Assembly: GCF_031127805.1 (NCBI RefSeq)
Contig: NZ_JARXHW010000004.1
Coordinates: 62,001-126,000, forward strand
DNA length: 64,000 nt
Direction of reading: 5' to 3'
From: Thalassobacterium maritimum
GTDB taxonomy: Bacteria > Verrucomicrobiota > Verrucomicrobiia > Opitutales > Coraliomargaritaceae
The stretch's first letter is position 1. Each line of letters starts with the position of its first letter. The notes below the pieces were generated by a model that ran no database searches, was not told where the DNA came from, and saw nothing but the letters and a program-made list of their open reading frames with translations. Shown piece by piece: positions 17,900-26,750 of this stretch. The position numbers and the translations under genes were made by a program.

Positions 17900-20034
17900 A
17901 CACTCCCACTGCATCCACCTCCCCCAGTTCACCTGTAAGTCGCTATCTGTTTTTTATAACATTTGCAGGGATCGTGCTCACCAGCTTACTCTTGTTTGGA
18001 GACTGGCTATATCGGACAGGTCTTTCCCCGGCCAAATGGACCTTGTTGGCGATCTACCTAATCTTGACTTCAGGGCTAGCCTTCGGCTTTTGCCAATCGC
18101 TCTTTGGCTTTTTAGTTACACTGCGTGGTAAGGACCGTTTGAATATAATGAACCGTCTACCCGAGCGACCAATAGGAAAGCCCATCATACATTCTAACGT
18201 AGCGCTTCTCTTCCCGATCTACAACGAAGATCCCACCCGTTTTTTCAGTGGAATTGAAGCCATGTACGAAGCCCTGGAAGAGGCCGGAGTGATCCAACAC
18301 TTCACCTTTTTCATACTCAGTGATTCGACCAATCCGAACCGCTGGATCGAAGAAGAGCGGCAATGGTTGCAACTCACCAGGAAGCGAGATGCAAAAACAA
18401 AAATCATCTATCGCCACCGAATCTCGAATATCAACCAAAAGAGCGGCAACGTAAGCGATTTCTGCCGTCGCTGGGGCAGCCACTTTGAACACATGGTTTG
18501 CTTTGATGCAGACAGTTTAATGTCCGCGGACTGTCTCATCAAGCTCGTGCGAATGATGGAAGCAAATCCAAAAATTGGCATTCTACAAACAGCCCCTCGC
18601 CTGACGGGTGCTAAAACACTCTTTGCACGCTTTCAACAATTTGCCAACCGTATCCATGGCGAAATCAGCTCGGCAGGACTTAATTTTTGGCAACAAGGCA
18701 ATGGGAACTACTGGGGCCACAATGCCATCATTCGAGTGCGCCCCTTTATAGAAAAATGCGCTCTACCGGAACTGCCTGGCAGTAGTGCGCTCGGCGGCCG
18801 CGTGCTCAGTCACGACTTTGTGGAAGCAGCTCTCATGAGAAAAGCTGGCTATGAGGTATGGCTCGCCTATGACATGGAAGAGAGCTACGAAGAACTCCCC
18901 CAGACCTTGCTCGACTTTGCACAACGTGACCGGCGCTGGTGCCAAGGCAACTTACAGCACGCCTGGATCGCCCTCTTCGCAAAGATCCCATTCTTAAATC
19001 GTATCCATATGCTCAATGGTATTTATGCTTACCTAGCCGCACCACTCTGGCTGCTGTTCATAGGCCTGAGCACACTCATTGCTTACAGCTGGGAAAGCAG
19101 CGGCTTGAGCTTACTGATACGACCGGCTTTATTTAGCTTGTCTCCAGAGAGCATCAGCCTCCACGGAATCGCGATTCTTACGCTTACGTTCTCACTAATA
19201 TTCTTACCAAAACTATTCACCTTGATTCGTCTGATGCTCGACAGCAAATTTCGTCAGCAATTCGGGGGCGGTATGCGAGCTTGCTCAGGGATACTGGGGG
19301 AAATCACCTTCTTCACCTTGCTAGCCCCTAGTTTAATGCTGTTCCACAGTGCCTTTGTGCTCGGCACTTTAACCGGTAAACGTGTGACATGGAATGCACA
19401 GAACCGCGGCTTAAGCCATACTACGTGGAGCGCAGCCTTCGCAGCGCAACACGGTCAGACATTCGTCGGCCTCAGCTGGACAATATTGGCCATAGCGATC
19501 GACCCGTTGCTCTTTTATTGGATGTGTCCGGTATTAATTGGATGGCTTCTCTCGATCCCGCTTTCCGTCACCAGTAGTCACGATGATTTTGCACGTTGGC
19601 TGAAAGCACATAAGCTATTGGTCACGCCAGATGAAATCGAAGCACCCGAAATTTTCAATAAGTTGGCGAGTGCCGAAAAAGCGCAGCCTAAAATGCCACA
19701 AGCCATTAAAACTCTCAGAGAAGACTTTGCACTGCTACAAACTATCCTAGATCCCTACATTCTGTCTTTGCATCTGCACTTTTTACCACGCCGCCACAAG
19801 CAACCAACACAAACAGCGGAAAAGCTACAGAAGCTAGCAGACCGTTTAATGCAAGAAGGCGCACAAGCTTTAAGTTCCAACGAAAAAAATCGAATTTTAA
19901 ACGACTCCTTAACGCTCAGCCGATTACACAAAGAAATCTGGACAGCACCAGAGACTAGCTTGCCGCCTTGGTGGCGACTCGCGATGAGCCGCTACAATAG
20001 ACGCAGCTCTTTTGTTGCGGAACTCAGTCAGTAA
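17896..20034 (+). CDS. opgH: Membrane glucosyltransferase OpgH
   Basis: A 712-residue GT2-family membrane enzyme that polymerises beta-1,2-linked glucose from UDP-glucose for osmoregulated periplasmic glucans. Two helices (about 16-38 and 46-70) precede the glycosyltransferase domain, which has FPIYNEDP, FDADSLM (catalytic Asp pair), SHDFVEAALMRKAG and the QRDRRW motif (QxxRW). Several membrane helices and a soluble tail follow. It resembles E. coli OpgH closely over the core but lacks the long N-terminal cytoplasmic domain (E. coli 847 residues). Confidence 0.96.
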   Translation: MNTPTASTSPSSPVSRYLFFITFAGIVLTSLLLFGDWLYRTGLSPAKWTLLAIYLILTSGLAFGFCQSLFGFLVTLRGKDRLNIMNRLPERPIGKPIIHSNVALLFPIYNEDPTRFFSGIEAMYEALEEAGVIQHFTFFILSDSTNPNRWIEEERQWLQLTRKRDAKTKIIYRHRISNINQKSGNVSDFCRRWGSHFEHMVCFDADSLMSADCLIKLVRMMEANPKIGILQTAPRLTGAKTLFARFQQFANRIHGEISSAGLNFWQQGNGNYWGHNAIIRVRPFIEKCALPELPGSSALGGRVLSHDFVEAALMRKAGYEVWLAYDMEESYEELPQTLLDFAQRDRRWCQGNLQHAWIALFAKIPFLNRIHMLNGIYAYLAAPLWLLFIGLSTLIAYSWESSGLSLLIRPALFSLSPESISLHGIAILTLTFSLIFLPKLFTLIRLMLDSKFRQQFGGGMRACSGILGEITFFTLLAPSLMLFHSAFVLGTLTGKRVTWNAQNRGLSHTTWSAAFAAQHGQTFVGLSWTILAIAIDPLLFYWMCPVLIGWLLSIPLSVTSSHDDFARWLKAHKLLVTPDEIEAPEIFNKLASAEKAQPKMPQAIKTLREDFALLQTILDPYILSLHLHFLPRRHKQPTQTAEKLQKLADRLMQEGAQALSSNEKNRILNDSLTLSRLHKEIWTAPETSLPPWWRLAMSRYNRRSSFVAELSQ

Positions 20035-20048
20035 TAAAAATGCAGCAC

Positions 20049-21875
20049 TTACAACAGAGGCAATTCGAAGAAGAAAGTGCTCCCTGCATCCAATTTACTG
20101 ATACATCCAATTTCACCAAGGTGTGCATCGATAATATCTTTAGAAATTTTAAGCCCTAGGCCTGTGCCTTTAACGGCACCTGTTGCGTCGCCACGTGTAT
20201 ATGCATCAAAGATCGTATTCACCGTTTCTGGATCCATTCCAGGGCCTTGATCCGACACTTCGACACGGCAGAAATCTTCATGCTGAAAAGCTCGTATTTC
20301 AACAGTTCGTCCAGCACCGGAATATTTGATCGCATTGACCACCAAATTATTCAGCACGATACGTAGCTTTTCTTTGTCGGCCTGCAGTATGATAGAAGAT
20401 TCAGGGGCGGCATAGCTCAGGCTCACATCGTGCGCAGTCGCCACATCATGATGCGCATCAATCGACTCGGCGACTAGGTCGCATACTGCAAATTCTGAAA
20501 TATCAAGTTCGTTGGTATTCTCTTCCACCCGCGATAGATCGAGTAAATTCTCGATGGTCGACAACTGACGGTTCACGTCGTCGCGAGCAGTTTCCACCAG
20601 CTCGATTTGATCTGAATTCAACTCACCAAGTTGCTGCTCCAAAAGCAAGTAAAGGCTAATACGTGCGCTGGTGATCGGAGTCTTCAACTCGTGGCTCACT
20701 GTGGCCAATAGATTTTTCCGCAAGCTATCCGATAGTTTAAGTAAAGTCGCCTCTTGGAATATAACTGCGATACTTGGCTTTGCGTTCGTAGATTGATAAC
20801 TAAAGTCACCCGAATCGGGCGCATCAAAAGGAAACGCATGCACCAAATACCACTTATCTTCCCCCGCAACAGATATGCGTATGGCATCGTTCATTTCCTT
20901 CGATAGCTGTGGCTCATTCGTTTCAATTGTTTTTAGCAGGAGCTCCCTCACTTCGCTCGGCAGCTGATCTTTCAAGGTCGACTGCGAGTACAAATGGCTG
21001 GCGCTGGGGCTGAAATAGGTTGGCTCCAGTTCTTCTGAAAAAATGAAAAACGCATCGGGAGATTGATCTAAAATAGAGCGAATGGCACTCGTGGATCGAA
21101 TCAATTTTTCATTGGTCAATTCCTGGTACTCTTTAAGTCTAAAAGTCATCCCTTCCAGACTGCGAGCGAGCTTTCCCAACTCATCGTTCTCGTTATATTC
21201 AATATCGAGTCGTTCACTATCGGACCCGAAATCCTCCATACCATGCGAGATCGCTTCGATAGGACAGATAATCCGGCGCCATAGTATGGTCGATATCGCG
21301 AGCGTTAACACAATAGCAATCAGCATCCCCCCAATCACGACAGCATAAAGAATTTCGACGCGTTTTTTAATTTGCGCCTGAATGTGCATGAGTGACTCAT
21401 TGATGGTATTGCGCAGTTGCCGTGCCGCATCATTGGTCTCTTTGATCAAAGCATACAGTGCTTTGGGATCGCCTTGCCCTTCCGACAAATGGGTTGCCAA
21501 CTCAGCGATGGATTGAAGATTCCCATTAAAACTTCGATCATCTTGCATAAACTCCTGAAGCTTCAACTGCATGATATTTGAAAGCTTCAATTTTTCAGCA
21601 CCTTGATCGATGCGTACGGATAGACGCCTCATACTCACCCGATCTCGATCGCGGCCCAAATAACCTTCGCCCTCATCCAGCAAGACTTCCAGAGCATATA
21701 AGGTGCTCTGGACATCCCCCAAGTTGCGACTAAGCGCTAATTTGGTATAAGAAATCTCCTCTGTATCGCGATAGAGCCACTTCACATCCAAGACCAGGAA
21801 ATACATAATTCCTAGGAACAGTAGCAACAGCGGTAAAATACCGAGATAGATGCGAGAGCGCAGCGACAACTTCAT
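20049..21875 (-). CDS. Sensor histidine kinase (HAMP-PAS-HisKA-HATPase), partner of the sigma54 activator
   Basis: A 608-residue kinase with two membrane helices (about 9-30 and 174-197) enclosing a helical periplasmic sensor. HAMP (about 198-250), a PAS-like domain (260-380), HisKA with H395 in VSHELKTPIT, and HATPase (NLVVNAIKYSG, SDQGPGMD, GTGLGLKIS) follow. The layout resembles KinB-type kinases, which pair with AlgB-like sigma54 regulators. Its start is 2 bases after the activator's stop, so the pair is one transcript. Periplasmic sensing fits the envelope-stress genes nearby. Confidence 0.93.
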   Translation of the reverse strand: MKLSLRSRIYLGILPLLLLFLGIMYFLVLDVKWLYRDTEEISYTKLALSRNLGDVQSTLYALEVLLDEGEGYLGRDRDRVSMRRLSVRIDQGAEKLKLSNIMQLKLQEFMQDDRSFNGNLQSIAELATHLSEGQGDPKALYALIKETNDAARQLRNTINESLMHIQAQIKKRVEILYAVVIGGMLIAIVLTLAISTILWRRIICPIEAISHGMEDFGSDSERLDIEYNENDELGKLARSLEGMTFRLKEYQELTNEKLIRSTSAIRSILDQSPDAFFIFSEELEPTYFSPSASHLYSQSTLKDQLPSEVRELLLKTIETNEPQLSKEMNDAIRISVAGEDKWYLVHAFPFDAPDSGDFSYQSTNAKPSIAVIFQEATLLKLSDSLRKNLLATVSHELKTPITSARISLYLLLEQQLGELNSDQIELVETARDDVNRQLSTIENLLDLSRVEENTNELDISEFAVCDLVAESIDAHHDVATAHDVSLSYAAPESSIILQADKEKLRIVLNNLVVNAIKYSGAGRTVEIRAFQHEDFCRVEVSDQGPGMDPETVNTIFDAYTRGDATGAVKGTGLGLKISKDIIDAHLGEIGCISKLDAGSTFFFELPLL

Positions 21876-21877
21876 AA

Positions 21878-23212
21878 CTAACAGAGGCCGAGTTTCTTAC
21901 GTTTGCGATAGAGTGTGGCCGGATCGATACCTAATACGTTTGACGCCTCGTCTAAACTAGCCGTCTTAGCCACCACCCGCTTGATGTGTGCGGCTTCAAG
22001 CTCCTCCAAGCTAATGAGGCTTCCCGTAGTGATACGTCCCTCAGACTCAGCATGGAACTCAACGGGCAAATCGGCCTTGGTCAATTCTTGTCCCTCACTT
22101 AGTATCAGCGAACGTTCGATCACATTTTTGAGCTCTCGCAAGTTGCCTGGCCAAGCATAATCCACGATCGCCTGCTGTGCATCCTCAGCGAGCACGACTC
22201 GCCCGCGTCCCAACTGAGCCGCGAAAAAGTCGACATACCTTTGAGTGATCGAAAGTATATCGCCTGGCCGCTCTCGCAAGGAGGGCATTTGTAGCCCGAT
22301 CACATTAAGTCGATAAAACAAATCTTCTCGAAAGGTGCCGGCTTCTACTTCTTTAGAAAGGTCACGATTAGTCGCAGCCAATACGCGGACGTTTGCTTTA
22401 CGAGTGCGTGTTTCACCGACGCGTTCAAATTCACGATCCTGTAGCAGCCTCAGTAATTTCGGCTGAATCTCGAGCGCCACTTCACCGATTTCATCTAGAA
22501 AAAGTGTGCCCCCATCGGCCGCAGAAACTTTGCCCCAAGTATCTTTAGTCGCCCCGGTGAAGGAGCCTTTAATATGCCCGAAGAGCTCACTTTCGAGTAG
22601 CTCTTTTGATAAACTTGGACAGTTCACCGTTACAAATGGTTTGTCGCGACGTTGACTATTGGCATGTACGTGACGCGCCAGCATCGTCTTCCCCGTACCA
22701 CTCGAACCTAGGATTAAAATATTGGCCTCCGAAGCGGCCGCCTTGGTCGCAATACGAAATGTCTCCTGCATTTCCGGTTCATTCGACTCGAACTGCAAAG
22801 TGGGATTCGAAGACTCTATGATCCCCTTTAGTTCTTTCAACTTACCACTGTCCGCGAGGCTCTTTTCAAGCTTGGCTAAGAGCTGTCGCAGATCTTCTGG
22901 AATGAAGGGCTTTTGTATATAATCGTAGGCGCCGCGTTTCATCGACTGCACCGCCGTCTCAATCGAAGAGTGGGCGGTAAAGACAACTACCGGCGGGTGT
23001 TCGCCCTCGGCCTCCAGCTTATCCAGATAATCGAGCCCATTTTCATTGCCCAACATCATGTCCAAAATAATCGCATCAATCGGCTCTTCGTTCAACACAC
23101 GTTCCGCCTGACGCGAGGACGAGGCCTGAAAAGCTTGATGCCCCATCGTTTTTAAGGCGATACAGGTTGTTCTTAAAATGTTTTGTTCATCGTCAACGAC
23201 TAGAATATTCAT
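21878..23212 (-). CDS. Sigma54-dependent response regulator (NtrC/AlgB type)
   Basis: 444 residues. Receiver: acidic pair D7-D8, acceptor D51 in IILDMMLG, K101 in IQKPF. AAA+ domain: Walker A GSSGTGKT (169-176), sigma54-contacting loop GSFTGA (216-221, the known variant of GAFTGA), Walker B LFLDE (237-241), and ATNRDL. The C-terminal Fis-type helix-turn-helix (LDEASNVLGIDPATLYRKRK) should bind upstream enhancers. It can activate sigma54 promoters, and several -24/-12-like motifs lie within 10 kb on either side. Confidence 0.95.
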   Translation of the reverse strand: MNILVVDDEQNILRTTCIALKTMGHQAFQASSSRQAERVLNEEPIDAIILDMMLGNENGLDYLDKLEAEGEHPPVVVFTAHSSIETAVQSMKRGAYDYIQKPFIPEDLRQLLAKLEKSLADSGKLKELKGIIESSNPTLQFESNEPEMQETFRIATKAAASEANILILGSSGTGKTMLARHVHANSQRRDKPFVTVNCPSLSKELLESELFGHIKGSFTGATKDTWGKVSAADGGTLFLDEIGEVALEIQPKLLRLLQDREFERVGETRTRKANVRVLAATNRDLSKEVEAGTFREDLFYRLNVIGLQMPSLRERPGDILSITQRYVDFFAAQLGRGRVVLAEDAQQAIVDYAWPGNLRELKNVIERSLILSEGQELTKADLPVEFHAESEGRITTGSLISLEELEAAHIKRVVAKTASLDEASNVLGIDPATLYRKRKKLGLC

Positions 23213-23267
23213 AGCACCTACGTTATTTTATTGGGGAATCTGGAGAGTTTTAAAGCTCAATATAAAA

Positions 23268-23298
23268 TAAGCGCTCTCGCAAGTAGCGAGAGCGCTTA
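23268..23298 (-). terminator. Intrinsic terminator after the second entericidin-like gene
   Basis: A perfect 13-bp stem (TAAGCGCTCTCGC / complement) with a 5-base loop, followed on the minus strand by an A/T-rich run. It separates the lipoprotein gene (ends 23325) from the sigma54 regulator gene (starts 23212). Confidence 0.88.
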
Positions 23299-23324
23299 AA
23301 TAGAATGTTCATTTCAGAGCATGC

Positions 23325-23483
23325 TTAGTTAGTCGCATCCTTAACATCATCCGCTGCATCCTCAAAAGCGTCGCCTACTTCATCGGCAGCATCTTCTAAG
23401 TTGTTGTCCTCACAGCCTGTCATAGCAAAGGCAGCAAAGATGAGAGAGAGAATCAGACCTGATTTTTTGAGTATATCGTTCAT
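23325..23483 (-). CDS. Entericidin-like small lipoprotein (copy 2)
   Basis: 52 residues. The signal peptide ends in the lipobox AMTGC, making C24 the acylated residue. The mature part is a strongly acidic amphipathic repeat: NNLEDAADEVGDAFEDAADD, then VKDATN. It shares its plan with the 42-residue protein at 13307-13435 but carries about two heptad-like EDAAD units. It is a stand-alone gene between its own promoter motif and terminator, directly upstream of the sigma54 activator gene. Confidence 0.85.
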   Translation of the reverse strand: MNDILKKSGLILSLIFAAFAMTGCEDNNLEDAADEVGDAFEDAADDVKDATN

Positions 23484-23542
23484 AATATTCCGGTTGTTGG
23501 ATTGTTGTTGTAACCTGATTTTTGTATCAGGATTTAACTTAT

Positions 23543-23558
23543 AGGAAGTGCCGTGCCA
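23543..23558 (-). promoter_or_regulatory. Candidate -24/-12 (sigma54-type) promoter, entericidin copy 2
   Basis: Minus-strand TGGCAC-GGCAC-TTCCT, preceded by T and followed by ATA. The -24 half is consensus (TTGGCACG); the -12 half is TTCC instead of TTGC. It ends 59 bases before the start codon, exactly as at 13699-13714. The leader contains a small hairpin (CCTGA...TCAGG, 23513-23530). Confidence 0.52.
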
Positions 23559-23559
23559 A

Positions 23560-23765
23560 TTTTTCGTTCAAATCACAAGAATATGCTAGATAGCCACTTA
23601 AGGAATCAATAACGAATCAACCTGCCTCAAGCCACTCGAAAAGCTGCATATTGCACGATCAAAAGACCGCACCCATTTGCATACTGCACGACCGGAATCG
23701 CGCTCTCTAGTCATTATAAAGCTTAAGCCCTTAGCTGTAAGGGGATGCGCATCGGGAGCAAAAAC
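23560..23765. other. Divergent intergenic region with a 14-bp direct repeat
   Basis: About 200 bases without a gene. TGCATATTGCACGA (23644-23657) recurs as TGCATACTGCACGA (23678-23691), 34 bases apart and 13 of 14 identical. It lies about 75-120 bases upstream of the -24/-12-like motif facing the phospholipase D gene, a usual place for activator-binding (enhancer) sites. The regulator is unknown. Confidence 0.4.
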
Positions 23766-23781
23766 TGGCACAGCTCCTTCT
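23766..23781 (+). promoter_or_regulatory. Candidate -24/-12 promoter for the phospholipase D-VTT gene
   Basis: TGGCAC-AGCTC-CTTCT followed by ATA; 40 bases separate it from the start codon. The -24 half is consensus, the -12 half is poor, but the whole string resembles the two entericidin/DUF1328 sites. Confidence 0.35.
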
Positions 23782-23821
23782 ATACAGTGGGCGTTACGGA
23801 ATCTTCCAATAATAATTAAAT

Positions 23822-25975
23822 ATGAGCCTACCTACACACAAGCAGCAGCAAGAATGCCTCGGAGCAGGCTTCACCCCCCTACGTGAAGATGCCAACTATT
23901 GGAAGCAAGCCAACTCCGGCAGGGGTGCCTTTATCGTCGATGGCGAGAGTTACTTTCGCGCCTTTCGCGAAGCCGTGATACAAGCAGAAAAATACATTTG
24001 CCTGCTGGCTTGGGACTTCAAAGGAGAAATCGAATTACTACGCGACGAATCTCCTGAAGACGAGTACCCCACCAAGTTGGTCGATCTAATTTACGCTCTC
24101 CTGGAGCAGAAACCGGAACTCGAAATCTACATTCTACTGTGGGACTATTCGATGGTTTATTTAACCGAGCGCGAATGGCTGCCCTTTACCCGTTTCCGGC
24201 AAGATCCGCACCCGCGCCTGCACTTGGTCACGGACTCTGAAATCAACGTGGGCGCGTCACATCATCAAAAAGTGGTGATGGTCGACGGCGGATTTGCCTT
24301 TTGTGGCGGCTTGGATTTGAGCACTTGGCGTTGGGACACCCAAGCGCACCAACCAGAGGACCCACTGCGTGTCACGCCCGATGGCGAGCAATATCAGCCC
24401 TATCACGACATACACACTGCAGTCACCGGCCCTGCGGCGCATGCCCTGGACGAACTCTGCCGCCAACGCTGGCAGCGCGCGACAAAAGAAGAAGCGCCTT
24501 GGCCCAATCCTAGCTCCGAAAATACAGTTTGGCCTGAAAGCATACAGCCAAACTTTGAGAACGCGAATGCCGTCTTTGCACTCACCTATTCTGAATACAA
24601 AGAATACCCCGCAGTCACTCAAATCGAAGAACTGCACCTGGATATGATCGCGGCGGCCGAACGCTATATTTACATCGAGAATCAATACCTATCTTCGCAC
24701 ACCATCACCGATGCCTTAATTGAACGACTAGGCGAAGAAGACGGGCCGGAGATCATCATTATTCTCACTCAAGATACGGGAGGCTGGCTGGAAGAAGGCA
24801 CATTAGGATTACTGCGCTGTCGTTTGTTAGAAAAATTAGTCGAGGCGGACACTCATAGTCGTTTCGGGGCCTACTTCCCACACGTCAGCGATGAGGCGGG
24901 CAATGAGAGCCAAGTCTATGTGCATGCGAAAACTATGATTTGCGACGATCGTGCTGTCATGGTCGGCTCCGCCAATCTAAGTAATCGCTCCATGAAAGTA
25001 GACTCCGAAGTGATGATGACACTCGGATTAGACGAGGCCGCCGAAGCCGCGCCCGAACTCTTACGCCGCCTGCTCGGGATTCACCTCGGACATAGCCAAG
25101 ACAAAGTCGATCAATCACTAGCCACCACGAACTCGATCAACCAAACGATACGAGACCTGCGCAAGGGGAGCCACCATCAGCTCCGTAATTTGGAGATTGG
25201 CTGCGCCGGCCCCGTTCGCCGCAAACTGGCCGACACGCAACTACTCGATCCAGATGATCCGATCGACCTAGGCTATTGGCTGCGCAAAGCCACCCGCTCG
25301 GATGACTCCAATCAATCGTCTCATAATTGGAAACGCTATGCGATCATTGCTGCCAGCATCGCTGCGGTCTTTTTACTGGGCCTAGGTTTGAAAGAGGCTT
25401 GGGGAAGCGTGATCGATAAAGAATCCGTCGAAACGTTTTTCCAATCGCTGAATCAAAGCCCTTGGAAGTTGCCCCTACTCTTCGGTATTTTCTTTCTAGC
25501 GGGAATGACCGGCATATCAATTAACGTGTTGTTAGTGTCGGCCACACTTGTGATCAGTCCATGGGCGGCGTTTGCATGTGGTTTTGGCGGCTCCCTACTC
25601 AGCGCGGTGGCAGCGCTTTATGTCGGTCGAATGGCCGGCTATCCTGTTTTAGAAAAGCTCTTCCATGATCGACTCGATCGCTTGAGCAAAAAGATACAAG
25701 ATCGCGGCGTGCTGTCGGTCGCCCTCTTGAGGCTGGTCCCCATAGCTCCCTTCGTCGTCGTGAACTTGGTGGCCGGCATTTCTAAGATGAAGCTGCGCAC
25801 CTTCGTTGCGGGCTCCTGCCTGGGCATGCTGCCCGGCATGCTGGGCGTGGTATTCGTGACTCACCAAGCCAAAAGTGCCTACTCCGATCCCAGCTGGCAG
25901 ACATGGCTCTACCTAGGGCTCGGTATAGCTGCATTACTCGGTCTCACATTTGGCGTCAAAAAATTCATCAAATAG
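23822..25975 (+). CDS. Phospholipase D family protein fused to a VTT (DedA/TVP38) membrane domain
   Basis: 717 residues. The N-terminal half is a PLD enzyme with two HKD motifs: HHQKVVMVDGGFAFCGG (about 142-158) and VHAKTMICDDRAVMVGSANL (about 368-387). The C-terminal part (about 505-717) has five or so membrane helices and the VTT/SNARE-associated pattern (GGSLLSAVAALYVGR; LRLVPIAPFVVVNLVAG), as in TVP38 and DedA proteins. Such fusions are known in several phyla and suggest lipid head-group exchange or hydrolysis at the membrane. The downstream EEP gene begins 2 bases after the stop. Confidence 0.93.
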   Translation: MSLPTHKQQQECLGAGFTPLREDANYWKQANSGRGAFIVDGESYFRAFREAVIQAEKYICLLAWDFKGEIELLRDESPEDEYPTKLVDLIYALLEQKPELEIYILLWDYSMVYLTEREWLPFTRFRQDPHPRLHLVTDSEINVGASHHQKVVMVDGGFAFCGGLDLSTWRWDTQAHQPEDPLRVTPDGEQYQPYHDIHTAVTGPAAHALDELCRQRWQRATKEEAPWPNPSSENTVWPESIQPNFENANAVFALTYSEYKEYPAVTQIEELHLDMIAAAERYIYIENQYLSSHTITDALIERLGEEDGPEIIIILTQDTGGWLEEGTLGLLRCRLLEKLVEADTHSRFGAYFPHVSDEAGNESQVYVHAKTMICDDRAVMVGSANLSNRSMKVDSEVMMTLGLDEAAEAAPELLRRLLGIHLGHSQDKVDQSLATTNSINQTIRDLRKGSHHQLRNLEIGCAGPVRRKLADTQLLDPDDPIDLGYWLRKATRSDDSNQSSHNWKRYAIIAASIAAVFLLGLGLKEAWGSVIDKESVETFFQSLNQSPWKLPLLFGIFFLAGMTGISINVLLVSATLVISPWAAFACGFGGSLLSAVAALYVGRMAGYPVLEKLFHDRLDRLSKKIQDRGVLSVALLRLVPIAPFVVVNLVAGISKMKLRTFVAGSCLGMLPGMLGVVFVTHQAKSAYSDPSWQTWLYLGLGIAALLGLTFGVKKFIK

Positions 25976-25977
25976 TA

Positions 25978-26697
25978 GTGCGCATACTGTCTTACAACAT
26001 TCACGGTTGCATCGGCCGCGATGGGCGGGAGTCTCCCGATCGTATTCTTGATGTCATTCGCCAAACAGATGCCGATATCGTAGGCTTACAAGAAGTGCAC
26101 AGCGACGACAGCCTAGACCGTGACTTTCTGCGCAAGCTAGAACACCTGCCCTATCGCTCAGTGCTATACGGTAAAACCCTGCGCAAACCCAATGCAGACT
26201 ATGGCAACATGCTGTTGCTGCGCGAACCACCAGAACAAGTGCAACGCATCGAGCTGCCCAACCTGCACGGCGGCGAACCACGTGGCGCGATCATCGCCGA
26301 CATTCGATACAGTGGCCAGCGCCTACGCATCCTCAGCACACATCTCGATCTACGTGTCAAAGCGCGTCGTCTACAAACGCGCAGTCTGCTCCCCCACTTA
26401 AGTCAAGAACACTGCGAAAACTGTATTTTGCTCGGCGACCTCAATGAATGGTTACCATGGCGCAGCCATTTCCGGCAATTCATAGTAAATTTTGACGCCT
26501 GCTCCAAGCTTAGGACTTTCCCGATCAAACCATGCCTCTTCGCCCTCGATCGCATCGCAATCAAAGGGGAAATAAGCCATTGCGAGTTCAAAACAGTTGA
26601 CTCAAGGCTTGCCAAGATCGCCTCCGACCATCGCCCACTCGTCTGTGATCTCAGCTGGAAAAACGCCTTTCATAGGCAACTGCCTCCCAGAAGGTAA
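25978..26697 (+). CDS. Endonuclease/exonuclease/phosphatase (EEP) family protein
   Basis: 239 residues from a GTG codon giving VRILSYNIHG; a longer frame into the PLD gene exists but lacks homology. Catalytic motifs of the EEP fold are present: SYNIHGCIGRDG, LQEVHSDD (metal-binding Glu), LGDLNEW (Asp and Asn) and SDHRPLVCDL (Asp-His). PLD-VTT proteins are often encoded beside or fused with EEP enzymes, and the 2-base gap suggests a common membrane-lipid role. The substrate (phospholipid, nucleic acid or sugar phosphate) is open. Confidence 0.9.
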   Translation: MRILSYNIHGCIGRDGRESPDRILDVIRQTDADIVGLQEVHSDDSLDRDFLRKLEHLPYRSVLYGKTLRKPNADYGNMLLLREPPEQVQRIELPNLHGGEPRGAIIADIRYSGQRLRILSTHLDLRVKARRLQTRSLLPHLSQEHCENCILLGDLNEWLPWRSHFRQFIVNFDACSKLRTFPIKPCLFALDRIAIKGEISHCEFKTVDSRLAKIASDHRPLVCDLSWKNAFHRQLPPRR

Positions 26698-26750
26698 GAA
26701 ACTTCGTCAACTTCACGAACGCCTCTGGATGCGCGATCGTCTCAACTATA

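Noticed and set aside
23677..23886. A 69-codon plus-strand frame before the PLD gene
   Set aside because: It overlaps the PLD start in another frame and the candidate promoter; no family features.
25903..25977. Upstream ATG extension of the EEP gene
   Set aside because: It overlaps the VTT domain of the PLD gene, and the EEP fold begins exactly at the GTG (VRILSYNIHG).
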